A stretch of DNA of 64,000 bases from Lytechinus variegatus (taxonomy: Eukaryota > Echinodermata > Echinoidea > Temnopleuroida > Toxopneustidae), in the NCBI RefSeq assembly GCF_018143015.1, contig NC_054756.1, forward strand, positions 16,452,402 through 16,516,401, given 5' to 3'. The translations under genes and the position numbers were made by a program. The notes beneath the pieces are model-generated. The model was not told the origin of the DNA. It worked only from the letters and a program-made list of their open reading frames with translations, and ran no database searches. Positions 44,801 through 53,205 of this stretch are shown here, in pieces (the first letter of the stretch is position 1; each line of letters starts with the position of its first letter).

Positions 44801-47349
44801 AAACATGTAGACAAGTGTACACCTTTGGGTTCTCTTTCAGGCACATAAACATGATTATAAAATGTGAACATCCTGATCAAGTAAATGCTCAAGCTGATCT
44901 GATGGAGCTTGAAATAACCCCAAGCAAATGCTTAAAGATTGTTTAATGAATATCTTTCTATGTACTGCATGTGTAAAGTTTGTGGTCCTCGCCTATCTTC
45001 TTTTACTAGAATCTCGCACAGATACACGTATGCGCAGACAAAAGCACTGCACAGACTTAAGGGACCTTACCATATAAAAATATGTACAAAAAGTTACAAT
45101 CAATTGTGAATATTGATCATGGGCCCATTTCATAAAGAGTTACAACTGTGGTAACTTTAATGTTATGACAACTACCATGGAAACCTTCATTCTGATTGGC
45201 TGCTGAGCCCTGTTACCATGGTAGTTGCCATAATGGCAAAGTTACGATAGTTGTAACTCTTTATGAATTGGGCCCCATATCTCTATATGGTACACCTCAG
45301 ATTGCTGACATGCAAGCACACAAGCAGCAGGTCCCTAATGAATTTGCTATGAGCTACAGAACACTTCAAGAGAGATTACAGAAACTACAGATATTCTTGA
45401 AGGAAGGAGGGTCACAAGCTAGAAATGGTATGGTATTATTACTTTTATCAAAGAGCTTTTTAACTGGAACAAATTATTTAAAAAAAAAAGGGAGTTTGTT
45501 TTGACATTGAAATCTTAACCTAAGTTAAGTTTTGGAAATGTCATCATAACTGAGAAACTAGATGCACCTGTTTCGGGGAACTTGGACACAAGCATAAACA
45601 TGTAATCACTCATCATCATGCTTAAGTTTCAGGTGCCAAGATCAAGGTTAAAGGTTATTTAGGGTCAATGAACTTTGACCATGTTTGGGATATTAACATT
45701 GAACATTTTTAACCAAGATTAAGTTTTTGAAATGTCAGCATAACCTATTTTAAAAGTATAAGGGTCTTTTTAATGAAACTTGGACATCCCTTGTTAATTG
45801 AACGGATTGTTCTTGTTCACAATGTTGTTCAGATCTCAGATGTGTGTCACAACATATTTTTAAGTCTGACTGAACCATAAATATGCATTGAAATTTACAC
45901 TGTAAATGCAATAACTCATCACCTTGCTGCGACCTTTATCTTTTGACATTTGACCTTCATCTTTTTACCTTACACAAGGTTACATGCCTTGTCACCCAAC
46001 CTTCTTAGGTCAGGCCAAAGAGGCTGTCCAATCAGCTTTCTTGACTTTCACAGTATAGATATATGATGCTCTGTGAACTTTGAATTTTGTTTTACAGCAT
46101 ATTTAACAAGGTTACAAGCCCTGTCACCAAGCTTGCTAGCCCAGGCCAAGGAAGCTCTCCAAGCAGGCCAGAAGGAGAAGGCTTCCATGTTCATGACCAG
46201 GAGGAAACTTGTTGATGCAGAAGTAAGTTTTTTTAACACTAATGTAGCTCCTTGTTACCTTTGCTCCTCAACACCCCTTCCCCTCCCTTCTTCTCCTCGC
46301 TCCTCTTTATATGCCTCCTCATCCTCTTATTTCCCTCTCCTCCTCCTCTCCTACCCATCTTGCTTTCGCTCTCTGCCCCCTCCTAGCCCATGCAAAAGAA
46401 GCTCTTCATGACTAGGACAAAATTGTATTCATACAGAAGTAAGTTTTACAGAGAAGAATTTGTAATATGAATTTTGTACCTTGGCCCCTCCACTACTTTC
46501 CTTCTCAACCATCACCTTACCCCTCTCCCCTTGTTCCTTTTCCTCATCTGCTACCGATTCTCCTTTCACGCTCCCCCCCCCCCCCCCCCTCTTCAAAGCC
46601 CATGCCAAATAAGTTCTCCTTGCAGTTCATGACCAAGAGGAAATTTTATTCATTTTAAGTTTTACATGGAAGAATTTGTAATATAATTTTGTACCCTCAC
46701 CCCTCCCCTACTTTGCTTCTTCATCCCCCTTCCCCCCACTCTTCTTCCTCGTCCTGGCCCATTCCAAAGAAGATATCCATGTATTTTATGACCAAGAGAA
46801 CATTTGTTCATGCAGAAGTAAGTTTTACACAAGAATTTGTGATTTGAGCCCTGCCCCCTAACAACCTGCAATACGGCCATATCATGAAGAATGTGTTTGA
46901 TGAATTTACATCAGAGGGTGTTCATTGCACCACACACCTCGTTACTGGTCTACGATCCAATGTTCAAAGAAATCCGATTTTCCACCTTTTTGCAGATTTT
47001 TTGAGGTTCAGAATAGTTATAAGACTTCTGATATTAATATTTTAAGCAATTTTAAGCCTTTGTCTCAGAGTATAAAAATGGATTTATAATGACAGATGAT
47101 CAATGATTTAACTGAAGTTTAAATAGAGCTGGGCCTTGGATAAATTTCACTCATTTGTTGGCCATAAATAATGTCATTTGAATCATGTTTGTAAATTCAC
47201 TTTATTTTTTAGCATGGGAAGGCAATCTGCATTGAGCGTCCAACACTAGCACCAACCTTGAAATTAACTATTGTCATCAGAAATACTAACAAATTTCTTT
47301 CAACTCGCTTTCTTCATTCTTCCAGATTGCATCGTTATCAAGGAGATAG
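19598..47349 (+). CDS. cc2d1a: CC2D1 (Lgd family) coiled-coil and C2 domain protein, 24 exons
   Basis: Lgd/CC2D1 proteins bind the ESCRT-III subunit CHMP4/Shrub through DM14 repeats and limit endosomal Notch activation; vertebrate paralogues also act in signalling and gene repression. Exons: 19598-19654, 20782-20959, 22952-23049, 23561-23809, 24015-24366, 25336-25451, 25829-26179, 26819-27092, 27862-27992, 29343-29399, 30674-30817, 31604-31662, 32354-32470, 33045-33118, 33872-33927, 34786-34937, 35257-35347, 36822-36956, 37896-37925, 38789-38841, 44251-44311, 45301-45427, 46098-46222, 47326-47349. All junctions are GT-AG, phases join, and the total is 3111 nt (1036 codons plus TAG), against about 950 residues for human CC2D1A. 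The short last exon (IASLSRR) matches the vertebrate C-terminal pattern ending in Arg-Arg. I cannot tell the A from the B paralogue; an invertebrate would be expected to have one gene. Confidence 0.93.
20357..20383. repeat. Perfect 11-bp stem hairpin in CC2D1 intron 1
   Basis: GAACAAGGTTA and TAACCTTGTTC flank a 5-nt loop (TCTCG). It is isolated and its function is unknown. Confidence 0.7.
21769..22015 (-). repeat. SINE-like repeat, GCGCTATATAAAAG tail
   Basis: Read on the minus strand, it ends in AAGCGCTATATAAAAGC then GGGTTATTATTATTA, a tail type common to SINE/LINE repeats of marine invertebrates. Related tails occur at 8975, 33715 and 38496. It lies in CC2D1 intron 2. Confidence 0.5.
22432..22495. 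repeat. Two palindromes around AGTCGACT
   Basis: Positions 22432-22455 form a perfect 24-bp palindrome with core CAATAGTCGACTATTG. Positions 22474-22495 form a second, one-mismatch version (GTGCACTAGTCGACTATTGC). The spacer includes an inverted CTCCAGTAGGAG. They lie in CC2D1 intron 2. Confidence 0.75.
22765..22920. mobile_element. Foldback element in CC2D1 intron 2
   Basis: The left arm (GCGACTGTTCAAATATTACA then CAACTTGAAG..ATCTATTCAA) recurs inverted at the right (TTGAATAGAT, CAACTTGCA, TGTAATAT, CAATCGCAC). A related ATTCAAC/GTTGAAT palindrome with a hyphenated centre occurs near 28730-28760. Confidence 0.5.
24015..29399 (+). CDS. cc2d1a: CC2D1 exons 5-10: four DM14 repeats
   Basis: DM14-1 is in exon 5 (LQQRAQSYQQAIAAAEAAGE through LGKPIDKDEIP, about residues 203-258). 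DM14-2 spans exons 6-7 (RRDQYKMAALLAKRSGD to ESGQQVDLSEMPG). DM14-3 spans exons 7-8 (LEAMLQRRGVYKSMADKAKE to LGKPVDLSELP). DM14-4 spans exons 9-10 (LKDRIAQFRKLALEAKRRGD to GGLPVNLDS). An intron splits repeats 2, 3 and 4 after the same VSK, IVK or ISK position, as expected for exon-wise repeat growth. Linkers are Pro/Ala/Gln-rich with a PGPSPSA/PGPGPSA short repeat in exon 7. These repeats are the CHMP4-binding part in known family members. Confidence 0.92.
25083..25280. repeat. 48-bp direct repeats bracketing a MITE fragment
   Basis: A 48-bp sequence (centre AAAGCTAGCTAGATTGGCG) occurs at 25083-25130 and 25233-25280 with about three differences. Between them is a foldback fragment beginning GGCCCCGTTGCATAAAAG and ending GTTGCCATGGTAA. 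It lies in CC2D1 intron 5. Confidence 0.75.
26273..26444. repeat. Tandem duplication, about 85-bp unit
   Basis: Two adjacent copies (26273-26355, 26356-26444) share GCCACTTAAAAA, AAAGCACAAGC, AATTAAATATGAAATAACAC and ATTCTTAAATCTGTCCAT. Only a few differences separate them, so the duplication is fairly recent. It lies in CC2D1 intron 7. Confidence 0.8.
29420..29510 (+). repeat. tRNA-like SINE head in CC2D1 intron 10
   Basis: A perfect B box GGTTCAAATCC (29483-29493) follows about 60 nt of tRNA-sized sequence that includes TCGGTAGAGG. The acceptor stem does not pair well, so it is read as a SINE fragment and not a tRNA gene. Confidence 0.4.
30674..36956 (+). CDS. cc2d1a: CC2D1 exons 11-18: helical linker and C2 domain
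   Basis: Exons 11-13 (FEMVADGSAEEVYKRLIATL, then NAKVYGKLGNIKSAKRFEEF) match the QRPGPGLSQEAARRYGELTK to TTKFEKLAEDCKRSMDILKQ helical segment of CC2D1A. Exons 14-18 encode the C2 domain, about residues 728-897: ITIVQGLQL, FPYPS, AVNPQYNSSCMVEINRGSRA, HKTLGTASLKLAEL, GGKIEVKIRLHHPL and KEKWLVVD. The family C2 binds phospholipids and is of the kind that often lacks a full set of calcium-binding aspartates. Confidence 0.92.
30920..31425. mobile_element. Foldback MITE family 2 (AGAGTTACGATTGATCCGAT ends), compound
   Basis: The AGAGTTGCGATTGATCCGAT motif, followed by CACAACTATGGAAAG, recurs at 30942 and 31180, and the cluster closes with GGTTGATCCAATCAAAC then CTTTGTAAGA. This indicates two tandem or nested copies. 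Other copies are at 36465-36724 and 52790-52970. It lies in CC2D1 intron 11. Confidence 0.6.
31910..32181. mobile_element. TTAA-flanked MITE with GTCAAATTGACCCC motifs
   Basis: The left end TTAACCCTTACTTAAC and right end GTTAAATTAGGGTTAA are inverted copies flanked by TTAA, as in piggyBac-type insertions. A subterminal GTCAAATTGACCCC occurs near both ends (about 31943 and 32124). It lies in CC2D1 intron 12 and has no coding capacity. Confidence 0.65.
33655..33835 (-). repeat. AAT-rich microsatellite and SINE tail
   Basis: An ATAATAATA run (33655-33740) leads into GCTCTTGTAAAGCACATATC then ACGTCCCTGTGGGCTTCC. This is the tail type also seen at 38496-38700. It lies in CC2D1 intron 14. Confidence 0.5.
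34339..34564. mobile_element. Foldback MITE family 3 (GGGGTGTTGCA ends), copy 1
   Basis: Begins GGGGTGTTGCATG, with TTTGCAATCAATCGCAAATA inside, and ends with the inverted TTGCAATTGATCGCAAG and GTTGAAACGGCCC. Copy 2 is at 51556-51766 in inverse layout. It lies in CC2D1 intron 15. Confidence 0.65.
36465..36724. mobile_element. Foldback MITE family 2, single copy
   Basis: Begins GGGGCCCGTCATACAAAGAG then TTACGATTGATCCGATCAAC, and ends with the inverted TTGATCAGATCAAAC, TCTTTGTAAGA and CGGGCCC. The internal GAAAACAAAAAGAAGCATTC region matches the copy at 52790. It lies in CC2D1 intron 17. Confidence 0.7.
37896..47349 (+). CDS. cc2d1a: CC2D1 exons 19-24: Ser-rich linker and helical C-terminus
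   Basis: Exon 19 is a 30-nt in-frame microexon (VSSPPAASK). Exon 20 is Ser-rich. Exon 21 (TDSIEILKWEIGTLKKK) matches the vertebrate LAFDQERLERKILAL helix. Exon 22 (VPNEFAMSYRTLQERLQKLQ) matches VPPEVAQQYQDIMQRSQWQR. Exon 23 (LLAQAKEALQAGQKEKASMF then MTRRKLVDAE) matches DAAKEALYRRNLVESE. Exon 24 ends the protein with IASLSRR and TAG. The 5.4-kb intron 20 is the longest and holds several transposons. Exon 24 is short, so its call rests on an excellent pyrimidine tract, correct phase and a family-like end. Confidence 0.85.
38496..38700 (-). repeat. SINE fragment with tRNA-SINE body
   Basis: On the minus strand: CCAGGTACCTGGCAGGAATT, then GCGCTGTAATC and a tail GATATGCGCTATACAAGAAC followed by an ATT-rich run. 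The body resembles the SINE at 50990-51236. It lies in CC2D1 intron 19. Confidence 0.5.
40605..40930 (+). repeat. Dispersed repeat rich in AGGTCA half-sites
   Basis: Opens TTATACCCTCTGTAGTTGG and contains GTCTGTCCATCCGTCTGTG, then GGGTCAAAGGTCACATAGGT. This layout is common in marine-invertebrate repeats. A second weak relative is at 45540-45760. No reading frame. It lies in CC2D1 intron 20. Confidence 0.45.
41005..41442. mobile_element. Complete TTAA-flanked MITE
   Basis: Flanked by TTAA at 41005-41008 and 41439-41442. The terminal inverted repeats are about 45 bp (left AAAGGGGAAGTTCACCCTGA; right complement AAAGGGAAAGTTCATCCTGA), each followed by a form of AAACTTT.TTGTAAAAATAGCAG. Short length, TTAA duplication and no transposase fit a non-autonomous piggyBac-type element. 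It lies in CC2D1 intron 20. Confidence 0.8.
42491..42560. repeat. Adjacent palindromes
   Basis: Positions 42525-42560 form a palindrome with perfect 17-bp arms (CATAGACAGATCATAAG / CTTATGATCTGTCTATG) around 2 nt. Just before it, 42491-42522 has a weaker inverted pair (ATGAATTGAGTT / AACTCAAGTTCAT). It lies in CC2D1 intron 20. Confidence 0.8.
43402..43992. mobile_element. Large TTAA-flanked foldback MITE
   Basis: TTAA at 43402-43405 and 43989-43992. The left arm (AAAGGGGAATGAAACCTTTG, AACAGGAAAATCAAAGAA, ATGCCATGGAGATCCTC) is repeated inverted at the right (GAGGATCTCCATGGCAT, TTCTTTGATTTTTCTGTTTT, GTTTCATTCTCCTTTAA). It appears whole for a non-autonomous element. A one-ended relative begins near 50664. 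It lies in CC2D1 intron 20. Confidence 0.8.
45121..45275. mobile_element. Foldback MITE touching the exon 22 acceptor region
   Basis: Begins GGGCCCATTTCATAAAGAGT then TACAACTGTGGTAAC, and ends with the inverted GTTGTAACTCTTTATGAATT then GGGCCC. The middle includes GTTACCATGGTAGTTGCC. The element ends only 25 nt before CC2D1 exon 22. Confidence 0.75.
45965..46832. repeat. Decayed partial copies of CC2D1 exon 23 around the real exon
   Basis: Upstream, 45972-46040 resembles the first 70 nt of the exon (ACAAGGTTACATGCCTTGTC versus ACAAGGTTACAAGCCCTGTC; CAGGCCAAAGAGGCTGTCC versus CAGGCCAAGGAAGCTCTCC). Downstream, about 46398-46447, 46617-46668 and 46772-46832 resemble its last 50-60 nt plus donor (TTCATGACCAAGAGGAAA-like, then CAGAAGTAAGTTTTAC). 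Each downstream copy is followed by a CT-rich CCCCTCCC tract, so the unit is exon edge plus intron start, period about 160-220 bp. Confidence 0.75.
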
Positions 47350-48260
47350 AAGCTTTCAGGGTCAACCCAAGTGCCATGCTAAGATGAAAAATATAGAGTC
47401 TTGTTCTCCTAAGATTGACATCGATACCTGTGGAACACAGAGAGAGAGACCTGGAACATGTGTGATAAATGGTTACAATCAATTAACTTCAACCATTATT
47501 GTGATTACCATGGATTCCTTGATTGTGATTTGCTGTTGAGCCTCGTTACCATGGTATTTGCCATGATGGCAAATTAACATATTTGTAAGTTTTTATGTAG
47601 CCGACCCCGGGACTCCAAAACACAAAGGCCCGAATTCACAAAGGTGGTTTTGAAAACCCGCAGTTGAAACCATGGTTTCTGTAGATTTCATGTATACATT
47701 AAGCTTAATTTAGCGCGTATCGGGAATGTGTATAAAAATGCTGATGCGCACTTTTGTCACAGTGTGCCAAATTAATGCCTGTTACCATGGTTAGATACGT
47801 TATTTTATAAAATAGATGTAATTAATACAGGAAATCTGCATAAACTATGGACTCAACTGTGGGTTTTCAAAACCACCTTTGTGAATTCGGGCCAAAGGTT
47901 TTCAATGGATTGCAAATGGTGTATGAAAGAACCGTTTTGATTGGTTCCTTGTCAGTGCTTTGAAAAGGATGCTCATGCAAGACTGATCTTGATTAGTCAA
48001 TGCCACATAGCGAGTGATTACAAGCCTTTGCATTGAAGAGCCCAGACAGTGTTGATCAATAATTATATGTTGTATGAGATGATTTTTACTTGTATTTTTG
48101 TAAGAAATCTAGCTAGGTAGCAATGCTCAATGTTGTACAATGTATATTCAGGTGTAAAAGCATTGATATTCCTGTTATCCAGATAATATAGTTCAGATAA
48201 TATATTTATTAGCCAGATCATTGTTTTATAAGCAATAAAGTAAATCTTAAAAATAAACTT
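47350..48260 (+). other. cc2d1a: CC2D1 3' UTR with poly(A) signal
   Basis: Runs from the TAG to a canonical AATAAA at 48234-48239, the first good signal downstream. It contains two foldback pieces (about 47470-47600 and 47627-47893). The end is inferred. Confidence 0.5.
47627..47893. mobile_element. Foldback MITE in the CC2D1 3' UTR
   Basis: Terminal inverted repeats of about 40 bp: left GGCCCGAATTCACAAAGGTG then GTTTTGAAAACCC, right GGGTTTTCAAAACCACC then TTTGTGAATTCGGGCC. Only a few mismatches; no coding capacity. Confidence 0.8.
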
Positions 48261-49339
48261 TATGCACCTCGTAAGTTAAATATGGCACATATGTATGTCC
48301 CATTTTAAAAATACAACATTTTACTTGTGTATTATTTTGTACTACATGTATGTCAAAATGTATGTTATTATATTATTTGTTACTACCATCAATCATGAAT
48401 TCAATATGGTTGCCAAAGATTGAACATGTGTATTTATGTCATGTAAGAGAGTTTATTTATTGTACCTACTTGTCTGGCTTAATGAGATAACTATATCACA
48501 TGTTCATTACTATAATGTTATTCGCTCGAAGAGTTTATATAAATTGAAAAATATTTTATGAAATTAAGAATAATCTATGAAATCAGATATAAAATTTATG
48601 TAGATTCAAAATGTATAATCAGAATATAGTTGTATGTACCTCAGCATTTGATTGAATTAAATTGATTTTATTGTCCAATAAATGATGTTTCTCACTAGTC
48701 ACAAAATGGGGGTACAAATCACATATAATAATAAATCAGGGGGCAATTTCTGAAAGGACTTGTAATTATGGAGCACCAATTTCTTTTTTAATATAGAATT
48801 GACAGGTCGCATTTGGTTTTTGTAAGAAATTCATATATTTTTCTTTAATTTTTTGGCACATTTTGTTAATACAAGGAACCATATGAATTGGAAGTTTTGT
48901 AGAATTTCAAAGAAACTCATGTATAATCTTATTTTCAATATTGGATGCATCCTTCCCCATTCATATGAAGTATTTTTTGGTTGGAAAAAAAAAATTGTGA
49001 TTGAACAGAAAAAAAGACAATTAACATCTCCATAAATTATCTTATGGTTGGGAGAATACCCATTAGACACTTTTGGCATGCAATAACCCAGTTACGCATA
49101 ACTTTACCTACTGGTTTATGATCACCCCCCCCCCCCGTTTTTGAAGAGAAGTATGACTCTCTTGCCGAATTTAAATGCACTTTAATTGGTGGTATTGTAA
49201 TAATGCTATATATTAACCATTTTTATTTGAAGTAAAAGTTGACAGTATTGAGATACTCAGCATTATCCCCCACAATACATGGGTAGTGGTGTAGTAAGAA
49301 TGCTTTCATCTGTACGATATAATAAGACCTATATCGATG
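48261..49339. other. AT-rich intergenic DNA
   Basis: No gene, RNA or clear element seen. One poly-C run lies at about 49125-49137. Confidence 0.45.
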
Positions 49340-49830
49340 AGTCACTGTCATGGTATTTCCGGGCTGAAAATATTTATATCTAAATAAATAGAGTAAAATT
49401 TACAGAGCAAAATGTTGAAAATTTAATAAAAAATTGGAGAGCAAATAACAAAGTTATTGAATTTTAGAATTTATCAGTATTTTGTTATATGCACATCATG
49501 AATATTCATTAGGTGGGCTGATGACCTCACATCCCCACTTTCCTTTTTCTTATGTTACTACATGAAATTATAACTGTTTCATTTTGTCATGCATTTGTTA
49601 ATGATGGATCTCCTTTATGATGAAATAAATTGCAGCAATAAATAACTAATGCCCTTAATCAATTGTCAATCCAATTGTTTTAGTTCTTGGTAGAAAATTT
49701 TTGAATAAACCTAATTTCGTATGATAAAATAGAAAAGAACAAGTGGGGATATAGCATCATCAGCCCACCTAATGAATATTCATAAAGAAATACCTAGAAC
49801 TGTTTCACCTGAATAATATCCCCCGCCTGG
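49340..49830. mobile_element. Foldback element with TAATGAATATTCAT arms
   Basis: The arms 49496-49540 and 49740-49784 are inverted copies (CATGAATATTCATTAGGTGG then GCTGATGA; GTGGGGAT). The outer parts are weaker, so the borders are approximate. It lies between CC2D1 and Mos. Confidence 0.6.
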
Positions 49831-50989
49831 ATACCTTTAAACCTTGGTTAGCTTAGACCACAATTTTATGGAGTGTCGGTTGTCATTCAACATTTAAAAA
49901 AAAATCTTATCCTGCTGCAAATTTTTTCAGAAGATTAATTTAGTCTTAAAATGGGAAGAATAGACAAATATATTTTGGTGAATTGATATATTATGATTGC
50001 CACAAATATAGAAGAAATATGATGAAGTCCAGCATACCATAGGAGTGTGGTTTGAAAATTCTAGCTTAGACTAGGGTTAAACCAAGTATTAGTTCTCAGA
50101 ACACCACCCAAAGTATTTCCGAATTAATGAATTAATATGCTCATTTCATCTTGACCAAATTCATTCGTCGTTAGATGCTCTTTTATCGCTTAATTGCAAA
50201 GCTCGATTATTATACATAGAATTTTTCCTACAAATTACAGTATATTTTAATTCAGCCTGTGGTTTCCATGACTTCTTCTTTTCTATGAATTTGTTTTATA
50301 ATTTGTCTTTCCCAAATCGTCATGAACGTTTGATTTGATGTCTATTTGTCAGCTTTCTTATTAATTTCTTATCTCACACGATTTCTGTGTTTTGATTATA
50401 ATTTTTGCAATATTGAAGCTTTACCATCTTTCTAATGTTTTATAATAGATTGTAGATTATTACTGTTATGATTGTACTTCAAATAACTCCAAATGAAAGT
50501 AAGATCCTGAATTAAAGATCTTAAAACAGGAAAATCTTTGGTGTCTTTCTCTTTTATCCAAGTATCTAATGTACAAATCAACCTGTATTTTACAGAATAT
50601 TAAAAAAGAGTTGATGATGTGATTGCCAAAGTCTTTGGAAAAGATTTTAGTCGTATTTGAATTAGAGGGGAATGAAATCCTTGAAACTAGTTATATTGTA
50701 TATAATAGCAAAGTATAAAGAAGCATGTAACCGAAAGTTATGGAAAAAATAAGAGGAAAGTTAGGAGTGTTATTGTGAGTCATTCCATTCCAGAAATGCA
50801 AAACATCGTAAACCTCTAATCTTATCCATTTGTTTTTCTCAAACACAAAAACAAGGCATTATTTTGACCTGTTAGTAAGATTTGCTCCAACACTTGGTGT
50901 AAGTTTGTCTTGGCAGGGGAGCGACTGCCCTCTCTATGATATATCAAGTATTGAAAGGGGGGTAGGGAAAAAAGGAGATTTCTGGGTCA

Positions 50990-51236
50990 TGTAACTCTAT
51001 ATAATGTGATGTCTTTCGAATCCCACCATGGCATGTTTTCCTTCAGCAAGGAATTTACCCATATTGTGCTGCACTCTACACAGGTGAGGTAAATGGGTAC
51101 CCAGTAGGATCAATTTCTTAAATGCTCTTGAGTGCTGGAAGGCAGCTCGGGCTAAATCTGGGGTAATAATGATAATAATGCGCCGCAGAATAGATTATTT
51201 TTAGATAGATGGCGCAATATAAATGCCTATTATTGT
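50990..51236 (+). repeat. tRNA-derived SINE
   Basis: A B-box-like TTTCGAATCCCACC (51013-51026) is followed by CAGCAAGGAATTTACCC, GTGAGGTAAATGGGTACCC and a 3' end GGCGCAATATAAATGCC then TATTATTG. This is a classic invertebrate SINE layout. The tRNA part before the B box is eroded. Confidence 0.6.
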
Positions 51237-51555
51237 TTTCATATTACCCCAGTTCTCCAATTCATAAAAACATGACTGTCTTGTCCACTCCCTTCGTAAT
51301 CGAATAATCCTAGTGCCGTCCCTGTGACATCGGCCGAGTAATCCTTTTATTGTTTTTTTTAAGAAGAAAAGACATTCCTTTTCAACCTTCTCGAGAAGAG
51401 AAGAAGAAATTCATAATCTCAGAAAAGGCCAGATTTGATTAAAACTCGAATAAATTATATTGCTTTCTAATTCTTGCATATTAATATTTTGCAATTCTCA
51501 TAATTCAACACGTTTGGATCATATTCATGTATTACAAGGAGACTAATATACTAAT

Positions 51556-51766
51556 GGGGTGTTGCAAGAACCTTGCGATCGATTGCAAGTCTATTTTTGT
51601 TCCCGAAATCTAGCATATGTCGTGCAATTAATTGCAAATTTGCGATTGATTGCTTATCTGCTCCATGAAACACGGAGTGTAATCTGATTTGCTAAATAGA
51701 TCAATCAACAGTAAAAGTGCAACAGAATATTTGTGATTGATTGAAAATATTTTCTTGCAACACCCC
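51556..51766. mobile_element. Foldback MITE family 3, copy 2
   Basis: GGGGTGTTGCAAGAACC at the left and TTTTCTTGCAACACCCC at the right, with ATTAATTGCAAATTTGCGAT inside. It matches 34339-34564 in reverse. Confidence 0.7.
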
Positions 51767-52551
51767 ATAATTCCGCAAAAATAAATGTCATATATATAAT
51801 CCTTGTAAAAATATGCATATCAATTTTTTCTGGTTCGTTATTTCTGAAATTCTCATGGATTGTTGACATGGTTGGTGAGAAAAGAATCAATACAGTACTT
51901 ACCAAAAGACAACACAGCTGCTGTTTTCTCCAATGAGGGCAGGGCCGTGGAAAGGTCGTGAGAAAATACACTTTTGTGTGTTTATTTTCTTGATATTCAT
52001 GTATATATCTACACCCACAATTTTTTATTGGTCATCAGATCATAAACTTAATTATTAAAAAGAAAATAACTTTACTATAGACAAGGAGCTAAATAAATAT
52101 GGTATATACATTTAGAACGAAATTTAACCCTTTTTATGCATTGTATACTAAAGTACCTATGTTAACGAAATGTGAATGGCGCCAGCACAAATATCATTGT
52201 ACCACATGTAAAGCCCCATATTATTTGGGGGCTATATTTAGACTTAATAATCGCATTTAATTGTTTTATGATGGTATGTAGGCTGTTAAAAATGAAAACA
52301 TGATATGGATGAATTGAATTAAAATAATCAGGGGGCGGTGCCAGGCTATTTTGATACTGGGCAGGAGGGCCTCAAGGACGTCATTAACTAAATTGAATAA
52401 TTTTGGAAGACTGCAAAGATACATGATCCATCTAGTTCTTATTTTCTTAATTTTTATTACCATTTTTCCCCTTCTTTACTGCTGCTCCCACAACTTGAAA
52501 AATCAGAGGGCATTCGCTCCTGCTCCCCCAATGGTTGATGGTTCCGACCCT

Positions 52552-52733
52552 GGGGGCCGTTTCATAAAGCTGTTCGTAAGTTAAAGAGCGACTTGAAAAA
52601 CGACTGGCTATCCTTTCTTACGAGGTAAACCATCGCCAATTAACGTTTGGTGTATACCATTTAGGGCAAGAAAGGATCACCAATCGTTCTTAAAGTCGCT
52701 CTCAGCTTACGAACATCTTTATTGAACTGCCCC
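52552..52733. mobile_element. Foldback MITE family 1, copy 3
   Basis: Begins GGGGGCCGTTTCATAAAGCT then GTTCGTAAGTTA, and ends with the inverted CTTACGAACATCTTTATTGA then ACTGCCCC. Internal halves ACGACTGGCTATCCTTTCTT / AAGAAAGGATCACCAATCGT. Confidence 0.75.
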
Positions 52734-52789
52734 ATGTACTACAGGGTGTGTCAGGAATGGAGGTGGCTCCAGTGGGTATCTAGGCCAAT

Positions 52790-52970
52790 GGCCCCCTTCT
52801 TACAAAGAGTTACGATTGATCAGATCAATCTCAAGTATATGGGATCTACCAATGTCATAATTTTTCTTTAGGGAAATTTGCTCAATATCCTTGGAAAACC
52901 AAGAGGAGCATACTGCATTGTCAAAAAGACGGTAAATATATGCATTTACGTCTAGAAGTATCTTGAACAA
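52790..52970. mobile_element. Foldback MITE family 2, right end missing
   Basis: Begins GGCCCCCTTCTTACAAAGAG then TTACGATTGATCAGATCAA. The internal part matches 36465-36724 up to CTTGAACAAACTC, where LINE sequence takes over, so the right arm is lost or interrupted. Confidence 0.6.
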
Positions 52971-53205
52971 ACTCCAATTCTGTATTCTCTTCATTGGCTC
53001 CCCATACATCACCGTATCTCTTTCAGAGTTCTCATTCTCACCTTTACAATACTCAATGGCCAATCCCCAAAATATCTCACAGATCTCATTTCTTTACGTT
53101 CTAATACATACCTCCTCTAGACCTCTTCGTTCATCGTCTACAATGCAGTTAACTCCTGGACTGGCGTTTGAAATCACAATTCTTTCTGCAACAGTCCCCT
53201 GTAGT
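52970..53205 (+). mobile_element. LINE fragment (CR1/L2-like ORF2 C-terminus)
   Basis: One frame reads SLHWLPIHHRISFRVLILTF then TILNGQSPKYLTDLISLR, matching the LHWLP..R..FK.L.L.FK..NG.AP.YL.DL signature at the end of reverse transcriptase in CR1/L2-type LINEs. A stop follows NTYLL, and a frameshift leads to RSSSTMQLTPGL. It is a dead 5'-truncated piece of about 230 bp. Confidence 0.7.

Noticed and set aside
46073-46411. Read-through of CC2D1 exon 23 into the intron as an alternative C-terminus
   Set aside because: The extension is Ser/Pro/Leu low complexity from a CT tract, while the spliced exon 24 gives a family-like end.
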